From Nectonema munidae (lineage: Eukaryota > Nematomorpha > Nectonematoida > Nectonematidae): a stretch of 64,000 nucleotides of DNA. Under the pieces are notes generated by a model. The model had not been told where the DNA came from. It searched no databases and worked only from the letters and a program-made list of their open reading frames with translations. The translations under genes were made by a program, and so were the position numbers. The stretch covers positions 62,001 through 126,000 of the forward strand of contig JAUIRK010001041.1 in the NCBI GenBank assembly GCA_030549495.1. Direction: 5' to 3'. Position 1 is the stretch's first letter; every line of letters starts with the position of its first letter. Below, one piece after another: positions 33,331 to 46,233 of the stretch.

Positions 33331-33419
33331 CAATCATATTGGGTTTCATCAATACAACTATTAGGATTTGTACAACTCGCAACATCTTAATATACATATA
33401 TATATTCCTCAAATTTGAT

Positions 33420-34122
33420 TTTGAATCTTTTGCTTTTAATAAAACGAATGTGGATCACTAAAGCAACCTTAAAGAGTCATCTTTCACAATCCATTTTGAA
33501 AACATGCACAGAAATAACGAGAAAATAGATGAGCCTTAACAAATGAAACTGTTTAGAATAATAATAAATTATTTAAAATCAGAACTGCAATCTAAAGAAA
33601 AAGCTTAAGTTGTGCAAAGTTTACTTTTCATAACATCTACAAAAATAAGGTATACCAATAGCACAAAAATGTAATGTAATATAGCAGTGAAATATGATTT
33701 GAATTCTTCAAAATTAACATAAGACTATTCTAAGTTCCCATGTCAGAAATAAATGCGTTGTTAACGAGCGTAATTATGAGAAGATATTTATTCCTGAAAT
33801 CACTAATGTTTTTGGAATATAAAGACGAGATCCGTTCTTGTTAGTGACACAAAAGAAAGGAACAAAAATCAGAATTTAAAAATATTTTTATTTTTAACTA
33901 TTATTTTGCATAAAATGACAACTTTGTTAAAAGGGATAAAACGAAACTTACTTTTCACACAAAATACAAAACGACAAAACAAAAAATTAAGGTATGGATG
34001 ATGATTGCAAGTAGGACAAACATAAGGACTAGAAACGAATTCAAGAGATTAGCGCATTTCAAAGAAAGTGAGCTAATGAGTCTGTAAAGGATTTCGTCGT
34101 GGGTAGGAAACACTCTGAAGGT
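33420..34122. other. 3' flank of the phosphotransferase gene
   Basis: AT-rich; nothing recognised apart from several possible AATAAA variants on the minus strand near 33890. Confidence 0.4.
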
Positions 34123-37100
34123 TTATTGCTGAGCGGCAGTGTTTTTCTGTATTTTCACCGAAGGTATTGTGAATATAGAGATATTAAGGTAGGCGGAGAG
34201 TTGGTGAAGAACGATGTAAACGTATTTAGCATGATTAAGGAGAGCATACACGCAGCACACACACAGAACAAAGTATTCTGGTAGCAGGACATTCAGATAC
34301 TGATTCAGAATGAGTATAACCGGAACCAACAAAATAGAGTCGAGCAAAATTAACTCACTCTTAGTCATGTGAGCTACAACGATCAAACAAGACAGTTTGG
34401 ACGAAACGATGCCAAAAGCGAAGACATAGAGAATGATGTGCGAGTGAAATGTTTCGTTCGGAGATTTTGTGAATATGACAATTGCGGAGATAAACGTCAG
34501 TATTAAAGGAATCCCTAAAATGGGAAAAAAAAAAGTCAAGACAAATAAATTTAAAATAATTCTTTTAGCACTTCCAGGCATAATGGATGATGATTGACCC
34601 AGAAAAAAAGGTCCCCTGGTTTAAGTTATATGACAGGTGATTAATTTGTGGACAGAAAACTCGATATTAAGCTTCGGCGTGAATGTTTTCTTTACATTAT
34701 GTTTAAAGGGTACTGATTAGAAAATGATTACCAAAACAGTTATTGACCAAAAATATTTAATTGGTAAAGTCTTTTGAAAACACTTTAAGCAACATCTCTT
34801 AAAAATTCAATTTACATATTAGTCAGCTGAGAGACCCAATTTTCTGAAACTGAACTAACCTTTTTTTTATATTTAACCCAAATATTATGTCTCAATTAAT
34901 CTATGCAATTTTACATTTTATTTTCCTTTCTTAAGCTGAAGGTCTTTTAGAGGACATGATCTTTTTTTCTACAATTTCAGAATTTAATATTCAGACCCAG
35001 TATTCCAAGACCGAAATTTCTAGCATCTATTAATTTTCCGAATCAATATATTTTCTTTCATTAAAGAGATGATTTCAATAAAATTTATTTGAAATATCTT
35101 CTAGCTCTCTGATCTGATGGAATATATTGACAATATAAGATTTTAACTGTGCTCAAACAGGTGTGATTTTTTACCGAAACTTTTCCAAAAAATTAAAAAT
35201 GATATGATGCATTTCAAAGCCTTGAACTATTTTTTGATTTTTTTTAATTGACAATTAAAAGCTTATTAATTTCTGTATTTAATAGCTAAAGACCAAAACT
35301 TAGGCACTATTTTTAATCTTATTAATGATAAGGATCTTTCTTATGTGGCTTTTCACTTTTTAAAGTAAAAGCATTAGTGCTCCTGAAACAAGAAAGCAGC
35401 CTTTATCTTTGTTTTTTAAAAATTCGATTCAATAATAAATGCTGATTTCAAAAAGATTCATTGAGAAAAGGATCAATTAATCAAAAAAAGGCATTTCAAT
35501 GTTGTTGTTGTTGTTAGCCCCTAGATTATACTATCTTTATATGAGTATAATCTATCAGTTCAAAACAAAGCTTTGTTTAAATTGAGAGAGTATTTCCATA
35601 AAAGCAAATACTCTCAGGGAAAAGATTTTTTTGGGAAGGCATTTCAATGTTTTATTTGAAATGAAGTTGAAAGGAGTCGGAGGCATTTTTTGCTTCGACT
35701 CCGCAATGCCCATTTGTATACAGAAGAACGTTTCAATAACATCATCTTATTTTTCTATGCTTATTGCTATAATTCAGAAAAATGCATTACTCTAGGGTAG
35801 ATCGGTTTTAAAAAAGTTATAGTAGGCACGTAAAAGTAAATGATAAAAAAAACCTGGTGATATAACACTGGTGTTAGCAATGGTGGATTTATTCTTTCCA
35901 ACGCCTCCACTTATAATAACACTCATGTACAAGTACACAACGAAGCACAGGAAAAAGAGAGAAGTATATAGGCCGAGAAACTTGATAGAGAGGCCTTGAG
36001 CAACCTTTAAATTCCAAATCTCCGGACCAAAAAAGCTTGTGAAAAGGAAGGAAAGCATGAGCATAAGCTGTGCTTCAGTTACGTTGATCTTTGTGAAGTA
36101 GAGAGAACCTGTAATAAATCGACAATTAATAAAACATGACTTTACAACATTTCAGACAAAGGATATTGAAACTGTTTCAAATTTTAGTGGAGGAGAGGCT
36201 GAATTTTTTAATAATTCTAACTATCAAAAATATTCGAACAATGTTTTCAATCTTATACACGTTATATAAGAAAAGTCATAAACTTTCTTCAAGGATAAAG
36301 AAAAATCCTTAGCCCTCGGCTGACAGACAATTTTTATCAACACCTTTGGCAGACTCCATTTACATATTTCACATCTTTCTTTACTTTAAACGCGTAAAAA
36401 TCCATATATAAATCATAGTATATCTTTCGAAAAGAAATCAAAAATATATTGTGAAAACAAATTTAAAAAAATTCCCTTATATTTAACACTATCTATATAA
36501 AATTCAAAGAAACTATTTTGACAGCGTTCTATTTTGACAAATATGTAAGTGAAATATATCTTCAAATAGTTTTATAGTTACATTTCGCTTGGAACTGGAA
36601 ACAAGCAACCATCATATCGCGATTTTTAAAGCAAGATAAAAACTCCAGAAAATATTTACAACTGAATTTTCAAAGATAACAATAAACTTTTTATGCCTAT
36701 TTGATTGAACAGTGGATAGTACACGGATAAACTTGACAACTGGTTGATAGCGAATAAAATTTACTCGCATTTGTGTCTTTATGATAAACGGATGCTGGAA
36801 CTCACTCGTTTTTCGTCATCCTCCCTCGCTGAGAACATAAAATATTTGTGCGTAGAAATATTCACCGATAATTATAAATTTGGCTAAAATGGATCCAATT
36901 TTAATTATAATAATTTTTCTATATTTTTTATGCAAATGAGTGCTATACCGTTTCTTTGAAATCTTGGATGAAAAAAAAATCTTTTCTAAACATAACGAAA
37001 TCTTAAACAAATTAAAAATAAGACAATATATTTCCATGTTTTAACTATTTTAAAAAATAACATTATTTAATTTTTATTCAATTATTATTATTAGTTGAAA

Positions 37101-39435
37101 CAGAAATAAACCAAATTTCTTTCCTAAACTTGTTGAAATATTTTTTTTTCAGACAAATTACAAATAAGGAGATGTATTTGATGTTTTTAACTACATAGAA
37201 TTAAAAATAGATAAAATAAAAAATAATTGTTTTTTTCAAAGTTCAAAGCATTGAATGAAATACACTCCATTACTTTTAATCTAAAATTCTAAATAGTTAA
37301 AAACATTGCATTAACAATTTGTTTTAAAATCTTCAAGATTTCTGTTCATTCCAGACTAAGTTTATTTCGGTAAAAGGCACACCCACAAACATCGAAAAAA
37401 CAAAATTTGGTTTAAGATATTTTTTATATACTTGGAACGATGGATATCATAATCGCTTCTTTGTATTTTTTGTCTTTTTGGAAACAGGCGTTTAAAAATA
37501 GAGCATATCATCCCTATTGGGTATGTTGTTGTTGCTGAACAAGATATAACAAATTTTAATTTCGAGTTTTGTGGCTCTGCCTTGATTGGTTGAGAAAATC
37601 ATTATATAATCTACAACTTTTTTTATATATTATAATTATTGTTAACTTTTGAAGATTAAAAGTGCTTAATACAGTTTTTTCAATACACATCATAACCCCG
37701 TTCCAATACAACTTTTATATTCAATTGAAATATCGTTAGTTAATGTACATCATCAAACAAGTTAGTAAGTAATTTATTATAAAAATGGATTTTTAAAAAT
37801 TAAAAAATTGGATATCCCCAATAAACTTTGTAGAGCAAAAGTGTAAAAATAATGAAAAAGATGAACTTTAACCAACAAAACTATGTACAATGAATAATAA
37901 TTATTCAAGGCATCAAACATATATGACGTCCACTACAGGAGAGCTAAACTAATTCTAGATGCTCTGTATTAGAAAATAGAGCAGGTGGGGTAAAAATCAC
38001 GACAGGGGAGGGGCGGTCCAAAAACCTTAATGAGTATGATCGCTAACACTTTAAATGATGATTTAAAATTATTTATTGAAAGAAAAAGGAATGTTCATTG
38101 TAGGAGTCGAAGCCAATATCCTTTCACTTTTGTGATTTCAGTTCGGCCCTCCTGATCAAATCTATTGATTCAAAGTAATATTATCGAAAAACTGATGAGC
38201 CAGGGTTATTTCGTGGAAATTTGAGTTATACGCTATGTCCTTATCTGTATTTACTGAGAGCTACGCATACAAAAATAAAGGAATCATCTCATTCAAAAAT
38301 ATTCTCAAAGATGAAGTACTTCTTCATTCAAGGATATTTTATCGATTGCATTCTTAAAACGTTCACAATGAAGTTTTCATCGTCTTCATCCATCCACTAT
38401 ATATTTTAACCTGTTTAATTTTTATTTTTTCCCATTATAGCCTTAAGAATAGAAAATGTTGTTCAATCAAGAGAAAGGTAATCTTGATGCTGAAAGCAGT
38501 AAATTTGTGTAGTCAGAGTTGAAGGCATTTAAAAATTTGATGGAGTCGAAGTCGAAAATCTTTATAACCACAAAATTTTTCTCCACAAAATCTTTATAAC
38601 GTACACAAGTGTCTATAATAAATTTTAGTATCGCCTTCTAATGCCATATCTTTTATTAAACCTAAAAATATTAAGCAAAAAATAATAAGAATAGTTTTAA
38701 AGCGTAACCCAATGCAAAGTATAGCACACTTCTCTTTTAATGATTAAAACTAGATTGCCTAATTGAAATAAAATCGGAATCGAAGTAGATGTGATAAGAG
38801 GATAGGAAAATGATATTTAAGCGCGGAAAAAACGTTAGGTGTTTGAGGCTGAAAAATAAAATGGAAAAATGACCTGAAACATAGGTTTGCCAGTGAGCAG
38901 TGTAAAATGTGAGATATGTGAAGAAGCATATCCATAACATCCATTTCGGATACTCTCCCAGCTGAAAAGTTAGCGCGGCTGATATTGCAAGGAAAATACT
39001 TGAAATAGCGTCGCAGCCATGATCAAACATCTCACCTGAAATCAAAGTAAAATTGAAAAGTAAGGAAAGCAAGAGATGAAACTAACCCAATGGTGATGAG
39101 GTATTCGTTCTCCTTGCCTGTTTTCCGTCCAGAGCATCCAACGATTGATATGCAAAGAGGCCGAGAAAGCAAAGGAAGTAGGCGAAGGCGGGAGCCACTT
39201 CTACGGCGTTCGGACAAAAGAAGATGAGGGTCAGTGTTGTGAAGATGTTCAGGATTAGGCCGATGGTTGTGATGAGGTTGGGTGCCAAAGAGAGGGGCAG
39301 GCACTGCAACTGTTTCACCCATAGCTTGTTCATGTATGGATCAATCAGGGATTCTCCTGTGCACGCATATCGGTGCTGTTTCAGCTTTTTCAACTGAAAG
39401 TTGGAGAGCACTGGTTCGTGATTGAAAAAAAACAT
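34123..39435 (-). CDS. CEPT1: Choline/ethanolamine phosphotransferase (CEPT1/CHPT1 type), four exons
   Basis: Minus-strand exons are 39435..39087, 39035..38874, 36108..35854 and 34514..34123. All junctions are phase 1 with GT-AG ends and join to 385 residues (human CHPT1 has 406, CEPT1 416). The enzyme moves phosphocholine or phosphoethanolamine from the CDP form to diacylglycerol, the last step of the Kennedy pathway, in ER/Golgi membranes. The CDP-alcohol motif D-G-x2-A-R-x8-G-x3-D-x3-D is complete: 'LDGKQARRTNTSSPLG' at the end of exon 1 and 'EMFDHGCDAI' in exon 2. Further family marks are 'HWQTYVSG', 'SGGVGKNKSTIA' and 'VVAHMTKSE'. Several hydrophobic helices run through exons 2-4. 'RRTNTSSPLG' separates it from the ethanolamine-only EPT1 group. 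Start chosen at the Met 18 residues before 'LKQHRY'. The frame is open to 39555, so another upstream exon is possible. Confidence 0.9.
34515..35853 (-). other. Intron 3 of the phosphotransferase gene
   Basis: The intron is AT-rich. It contains a (TTG)n run near 35502, followed by two hairpin-forming segments (about 35525-35560 and 35580-35620), and near 35676 the palindromic GGAGTCGGAGGC…GACTCC fragment. Confidence 0.5.
36109..38873 (-). other. Intron 2 of the phosphotransferase gene
   Basis: A 2.8-kb intron. It contains dispersed-repeat copy 2 at 37676-37905 and GAGTCGAAG-type fragments near 38106 and 38550. No coding frame with family similarity is seen. Confidence 0.6.
37676..37905. repeat. 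Dispersed repeat, copy 2 (see 33013)
   Basis: It shares ordered blocks with 33013..33185, within intron 2 of the phosphotransferase gene. Confidence 0.6.
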
Positions 39436-39559
39436 TTCAGCAAGAAAGCGCTTGCAAAATGAAGGAATTAAATATAGAGGGCCTTGAAGGCTGGCGCATT
39501 GGAAATATTTGAAACAAGAGAGGAATCTTCCTAAAACGAAAATACAAATGCTCAATACT

Positions 39560-42100
39560 TGTTTTTCATTATTTAGATTTATCTCTGTATGAAATCCAAA
39601 TACTCGTTATTGACCACTATGTGCTTTGCAAAATATAATATGTTTAGATCTGAAAGCGGGTCTAAAAATAATGTAGGCAAGTAGGTGTAAAAATAAAAAA
39701 AAACATTTTACTCAAAAAAGTGTACACTTGAAACAAATATTTATAGTAAATACAATAGGTGAAATTTTCATAATTTTACAACTATAAATGAGAAAAGTCA
39801 TATTGAGTTTATTCAATTGAGGGAAATTTAGAAAAAAATATGCTTTAGACTGCAATCTGATATAGAGGAAGACAAAAGAACTCATATAGTGAATTCGATT
39901 GCACTTTTAGTTTACATCAGATAGGTGTGGTAAAATGATGTAGAAAAATTGGTAGCTATATTCTGTACAACTGGTTCAGATGTATTCGTAGCAATTGAGA
40001 ATCAAGAAGAGAACCTTGGCGTGTTGTTGTATGGTATAAATTTCATTTAAAATTGCAAAAGACTGATGAGTCGGAGGCAAATTCTTATTCAATTCCTACT
40101 CGTAAATACAAAAATTTTAAATATTCAAGGCCTTCTTTTTTCTAGCTTCGGATAGAGAAGGAGGTCCCATTTCCATTTGCTTACAAAAATAAACTTTTTT
40201 TTCATTATTTATAATACTTAATAAAATTCGACCCCCAATCCACAACCATGCCTAGGTCGTAGTGAATACGAGAGGAAAAACGGGTTTTTGAATGCTAGAA
40301 AAGATTAATGCTTTGAATCACTATTTTAAACGCAAACTAGTAAAGGATTAACTTATTATAATTACTGAGAAGGTATCAAATCCTAAAGTTATCATGGTAT
40401 ATTTCATCAGGATAAGCTTACTTAGTAGTTGAATATTTTAAATATTGTCTTCTGAGATGGGAGGCCAATACACTCAGCAGCCACTTCATCACACATATGT
40501 GCATTGATTGTCACAAGCCAAGGTACTTTAACAAGGGTGAGGAGTCGGGTAAAAATTGAAGTAACTCTAACTAACACGGGCGTCAAACATTTTTGATGCT
40601 TCTGACTTCAAGTGAAAATATGTTTAGTGCAAAAGTCACAAAACAAAAAGAAATAAATTATCGAATGCAAAATCTTCTAGCGCGTCTTATAATAAAAATA
40701 AAAAGAAAAATACTTTTACTACATGAGAAAAATCTAATTTTATAATCAGTGGAACTTGATTTTATTAAAGCGTAACCCATTATTGCAGAACACATCTTGT
40801 TTATATATATATACAGTTATCTGTAATGTCGTTCTTGAAACGAGAGGTTCTTGCAAACAATAATGTCAATTTGGCCTTGAATAGTGTTATCTTTCTTGTA
40901 TGATAAACTTGACATATAATTTTAAATATTTGAAAATTACACACTAATCCTAATTTGATTTAAAAAAAGCATTCCTATGTTTGTACTTTTAATAAGAACA
41001 TATAGAGATACTTGTAGATACTTCTATACAATAGATGCAATTTGTATAGAAGTTTTTCAATTCAATTTGTAATTTGAATAAAAAGCTATTCTTAAATATT
41101 TTTTATCTTTTCGCATTTATAACTCAGCATTTTTCTATACCGACCACTACAGTTTGCACGGTGATTTGTTCAAAAAATGAATAAGTTGTCTTTAACTACT
41201 TTCTGATTTTTAACGTTACTTCTAAAACCTAAATTTTTTAAAATTGAAAAGATACTTTATTTAGAATTTAGGAAATGAGAATAAGGATATGAATGATTTC
41301 AAGGGCTCTTATTTTTTCTGCAAATCTTTTATACTTATGAATTCTTGCAGTATCCAGATTAAGCGATTTTATTTCTTTGCATTTTTCATTAATTTCAAAA
41401 AAGAAATATTTATTCATGACCTCTACCATTTAATTATTTAACCATGGTCACATACATCACACTGATATATGAGAAACTCACTATAAAACACGTACATTTC
41501 TTTACTTTCGCCAACCGTAAAATGACTAAAAAAGTTATTTTTAAAACCATATACAACACACTACACAACATTATTGCTAACGGATTAAATTACAAAAAAA
41601 CCTCATCATACAATTACCATAACATTAGATATATTTTTTAATTAAATATCTCTATAGAAGTTCTGCTAACAAAGAAAGTTGTCTTTATTATTACCACCGA
41701 AAATCCAACTTCATCCATGAAAACAAAGTTCTTATGTCGGAGGAAAAAGTTTCAATTTCTCCGAGTCATTCTGCATATTTGAATTTTGACATTGTACTTT
41801 CATAAAATTTTCTAACTGGCAAACGTATAACGTCTTCCAAATTATAGCTAAAAAATTTTAAACATATTTTCTACGCATGATTTTATTGCAATTTTTGTTC
41901 CTTCGTCAATTTTGATTTTTTATCACCTCATTTGTGCTTTTTAAGCAAACAGGCCGTCTTTTGAAATGAGTTGACTATTCTAGATAGTATAGATCTAGAT
42001 AGTCCCAAAGATTTTGAAATTATTGTTACAGAAAAATGTCGTAAATTAAAACTTAATTTATTTATGAAAAGAAAAGGATGACTTTATGGAAGTAAAAAAA
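39560..42100. other. Intergenic stretch, nothing recognised
   Basis: AT-rich sequence upstream of the phosphotransferase gene. Only a GAGTCGGAGGC fragment near 40069 and short random frames are visible. Confidence 0.45.
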
Positions 42101-42109
42101 AATATGAAA

Positions 42110-42450
42110 TATATTGACTTTATTGAATTCCTTAAAACATTTTAATGATGATATATAGTTACAAAACTGGCATAGAACATATTCTTAGAATTCTCTTAGG
42201 AGCGAGGTCCATACTCCAATTACCACGCAAAACTAGTGAGGTTTGGGCATGACCAACCCATACAGTACCAAAACTCCAAGCGTGACAGAAATGAAAAATG
42301 CTCATAAGAGCCTTCAATTTTCAACCAACCTTGCCACCTTGCTACAATGCACGTCCGAAGTCTTTCATTTGAGGTCAATCTATCTCCATAAGCGTTTTGT
42401 TTGGAACAGAAAGAATATAGAAATAAGGCAGATGTATTGCAATTTTTCAA
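42110..42450 (-). other. Possible terminal exon or 3' UTR on the minus strand
   Basis: Minus-strand sequence from about 42450 is markedly less AT-rich than its surroundings. It carries a 76-codon open frame containing 'RTCIVARWQGWLKIEGSYEHF' split by no stop, then stops at 42220, and has AATAAA about 95 bases further on (near 42124). This looks like the end of a transcript, gene or old repeat. I do not recognise the protein and no upstream exon was found. Confidence 0.25.
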
Positions 42451-42459
42451 AAAAAAAAT

Positions 42460-43510
42460 TAAATACGCGTGTTCTTTTTTTGTTTCAAGGAAAATCTCTC
42501 AAGATTGACATATCGCAAAAAAATCCTTCGCTAAATTAATAGAAATTTCTCCAATAAACCTCTATATTCAACTTATTGCAACATTACGTGATTAAGCTTC
42601 TTACTTCTTCGAATCTGACGCAATGCAAAAAAAATGTGCTCATAAAGTTAACACACATAGGCACGTTTCATCCATGGTGAAAAATAGTTTGTTTTATTTG
42701 GCAAGTTGAGTATGGAAGTCACCCCAAATTAAAGATGGAGTATATTGAATATATGAAATAATTTTATGAAATGCTTACGTTATGACAATGAAGACTTAAA
42801 AATGAGTGTCCTTTCCATTATATGTTTTCAATAATAATGGGGTTTAAGGTATTACGTAAGAAGGAAGATCAAATTTGTGATATTTTTTTCTTCACACTTA
42901 AGATCAATTTGGGAAATTAAATAAATCATTATTTTAATAACATGGGAGAACTTCCACTAATTAATCAAAAAAACTGTAGGTAACGGCATATTGGAATGTT
43001 TTTAAACAGAAACTACAATTGCACCGCTTGTGTTAAACTATCAACAAAGAAGTTTAATGCTAGATCGAATCCAAAAGATTCTGGTATTGAAGCAAACTTT
43101 AATCCCGCCACTAGAAATATTGTTGTCATATTAAAATTATTTTACTATTTTGTGATTATTTACATTCTTTAAAAAATAAATATACAAAAAATTATTAGAT
43201 TTCACTAATTAAAACTCATATATTAACTGTATTGCGATTTTCTTCAAAAATTTTTCTCTAAAATTAATAATTTTAGTTTCTTATAAAAAGTATAAATATA
43301 TCAAATCGTGCGTTATATCAAAAAAATACTAAATGAATAAATTACTACGCGTAATTATGATGGATAAAAATATAAAATGTGATTCCTATTTTGGTCGCAA
43401 TTAAGAAAATTTAAAAAACTAGAGAATAATAAAGGATACAGCCATTACTTACTTACCTTTAAAATAAAATATAAATAAAAAATATGACTTAAAAAACATG
43501 TTATTATATA
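42460..43510. other. Intergenic stretch, nothing recognised
   Basis: AT-rich; no frames, repeats or structural features that I can support. Confidence 0.45.
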
Positions 43511-43516
43511 ATTATT

Positions 43517-43580
43517 ATGTCTACCAATGGCCTAGGTAAGAAAGGGTTCTGTGTTCAATTCCTGGTGCACTATAAATTCC
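43517..43580 (+). mobile_element. Possible SINE head
   Basis: The A-box-like TGGCCTAGGTAAG and B-box-like GTGTTCAATTCC are about 20 bases apart, which is closer than in a tRNA. This is a weak call. Confidence 0.3.
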
Positions 43581-43619
43581 ATCTCACTAGCCGATTTAAT
43601 GGGGGCGGAACCGGCGTAT

Positions 43620-44545
43620 GCCCATCCTATAATTGCCTGAAAATTTTTCTTAATCTAATTCTTTTCTTAGAACTCAAATATTATGATGATTTCTGCAACT
43701 CGTTTTTTAAATTCAATCTTTCTCTAAAGTGAAAAGCTCTAAAAAGTTTTTTATGTTTCTAATCGTAGTTAAGTGTAGGTAGGGAGAGATGTCAAAGAAC
43801 TGTCCAAATTTAATTGATATGCCTGCAAAATTGCTTGATGTTGTTAGAAAAAGACTGTGCTCTACTAGTTGTCAGGAATGTTCTAAAAAGAAGAAGATTA
43901 TGTGACTTAGTGTAATTGAGTGTATATCAAGGGATCAATTGTGCAAAATAGTGAGGATGCGAGGTTCAGGAGTTTAAGGTGAGTGAGGATTTCATTGATG
44001 TCAGGGGAAAATGGCCTAAGGTTGCCACGCATGTATTTATGAAGTTGTGTCGGTGGGAGATGAAATAAGGGCAGAGAAAAACTAGATGATTAGGTGTTTC
44101 AGAAGAAACGTTGCAAAAACGACAGGTTTTGTTGTCTAGGAGTTTTATTTGATAAAGGTAGAACTTGCAGGAGCAGTGACCGGAAAGCCACATTATGAGA
44201 GGTCGGGAGGTTGTGAAATTGTGTGTCGACCAGGATTGATGAACTGCATCAAGATCGGTGATGCTGGATATAAAAGGATTTGTGGAAACGGGAAGAGACT
44301 TCTACCATTGGCTTCGAGAGTGCCGGGTGAGGTAGTGTAAGAAGACGTCCAGGTTAAGAGAGATCAGAGGTTAAGTGTGACATTTATTACTTTTATATTA
44401 TCCAATTTTTTTTGTAAATTTATTATTTAAACACATCAAGTTAAAATCACTTCGTAGTTCAATGAATGAGGATCGTTTTAATGCTCTCATTCTTCTTTTT
44501 GTTCACAGATATTCGATTGGATATTGACATTAAAAAAATTATTAT
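43620..44545. repeat. Dispersed repeat, copy 2, split by a LINE fragment
   Basis: Both halves (43620-43776 and 44370-44545) align with 25640..26049, where the same sequence is continuous. The gap in between is exactly the LINE fragment at 43777..44369. Confidence 0.75.
43777..44369 (-). mobile_element. LINE fragment (RNase H / C-terminal region) with 9-bp target duplication
   Basis: GTTAAGTGT occurs at 43768..43776 and 44370..44378. The uninterrupted paralogous repeat near 25875 has one GTTAAGTAT there, which shows a clean insertion. Minus-strand translation gives 'SGHCSCKFYLYQI', then 'CRFCNVSSETPNHLVFLCP', the Cys-x2-Cys…His…Cys arrangement that follows the RNase H domain of jockey/R1/I-type non-LTR retrotransposons. 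There is no poly-A at its 3' (left) end and only this part of the element is present. Confidence 0.75.
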
Positions 44546-45480
44546 TGAGTTTTGGTATAAAATTTTTTTTCCATGGTTATGAGTGGTCTGGAAAGAACAC
44601 GTGAGACAAAAAAGAACCACTAAATAAAACATAAAGTTTTTTGTATTTGTTAGATATATAATATACTTAAATATGGAGTTTTGATTTTTTTGGTGAACAT
44701 GAGAAAACCAACTTCTAATTATAATTTCTTAATTAAAATTTAAGATTTTTTTATTAGGTGCCAATACAAAATATATAAAAATGAAAATCTTTCTGACTAA
44801 AATAAAAAAATAACAAAGTTATGCTAAGAAAAATTATTATTAACTCAAGGATATATATACACACATACGATTTTTTTCGCTACATGATTATTTTTTTAAA
44901 ATATATAATATAAAATCTTAAGTTTCTATAAGCAAAGATGAATATAATAGGCATATTTTAATTTTAGAAAAATTAATTTTTTTGGCAATGTGACAAAATA
45001 TTCTCAATTATTTGAGATACGTTTATTCGTAGGGTCAGTCCACTTTTTGTTTTAAAAAAAATCCAAACAAACATCGGGATTTTAAATTGTTGTTTTTCTG
45101 CCTTGAAATCTCAATAGTTTAAAAAACTTTTTGTATATTTTAAGTTAACAAAAAAACAATTAAAAAAATATAAAAATACTTTGAGATTTTGACGGTCAGT
45201 GCGGGTCAAAATATTTTTTTGTCAAAGTAATTTTATTAAAATAATATACCAAACTTTAGAGAAAAGTATTTTTAAAATTCAGGTGATTAAAAATGATCTA
45301 TATTCTTATAGGTTCCGCTATGGTTAATATAACATTTTATATTTTCTCTTCATTTTTTAAAAGAAAATTTTATAGAATTTAATTTTGTATTATGTTATAA
45401 TTATTTAATCTTTTATGCATTCTTAACATTCAAGATATAATTGGTAAATGTTTCAATTTTCAATTGTTATTTCCAAAGCT
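44546..45480. other. Intergenic stretch, nothing recognised
   Basis: Very AT-rich; no frames or repeats that I can support. Confidence 0.45.
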
Positions 45481-46110
45481 ATACATATCAAGAAGATGAA
45501 ACTTTGATACTTGATAAAAACGAAGAAATATGTAAACACGTGAATGTTTTGATGTTGTTTTAGATCTATCAAAAACTTTCGATAGAATTTGTAATGAAAG
45601 TACTTGTAGATCTATTTCGGGCTAAAATATTTTCATTTCAAAAGATGATGATATTTCTATCCATGATATTTTGGAAAAAACTAAACTTGAAAGTTTTTAA
45701 TCTAGTCTAATATTTAAAAGTATTTTAATGAGAAATTTCTTTGTTTGATTAGTATTCCCAAACTAATCAAGTAAGATACCTTATTTCTAGTGAAATGTGA
45801 AATCAACGATCAAAATAAGTTTAGAGATAATAGTGGAGTTTAGAGAAGTGTTTCAAGTAAAGACTATTTTTTTCAATTAAAAGGTGAGTGTTTGTAAGAA
45901 AAAACAAAATGAATCAATATTATAACATTTCAAAAGGCAAAAATATTCTAATTGATCCTCAAACTCATCTATCAGAGATAGTTGTGTTGCACAAGTATTA
46001 CACTGAATTGAAACATCATCATAATTACAAAAGAAGGATTTCTTGGCTCAAAATGAATTAACACCAATTGATCATTCTAAAACTTATATTTTTGAATATT
46101 TAGTAAAGAG
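45480..46110 (+). pseudogene. Decayed coding-like region left of the piggyBac element
   Basis: Short frames read as protein. 'YQEDETLILDKNEEICK' lies near 45481, 'FDVVLDLSKTFDRICNE' near 45549, and 'DPQTHLSEIVVLHKYY' and 'FLAQNELTPIDHSKTYIFEY' between 45955 and 46105. The second recalls the L-D-L-S-K-A-F-D strand of LINE reverse transcriptases, so part may be an old LINE. The rest is not recognised. Stops and frame changes are frequent. Confidence 0.35.
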
Positions 46111-46111
46111 G

Positions 46112-46233
46112 TAAATATATAACCTAATATAAAATTAACATGTAAATTATTAAAATAATGTGAAATAACAAATTTTGCTGTTTTTTATTTACTGAAAAAA
46201 CAAATTAGCCCATACATGGAAAAAACAAAAAAA
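46112..46233. repeat. Left arm of a 122-bp inverted repeat around the piggyBac gene
   Basis: From TAAATATATAACCT to CCCATACATGGAAAAAAC and its A-rich continuation, it is the reverse complement of 49419..49540 with few mismatches. Confidence 0.85.

Noticed and set aside
39436-39555. Upstream extension of the phosphotransferase by 40 codons
   Set aside because: There is no Met in frame. The extension is not like the family N-terminus, although an upstream exon remains possible.
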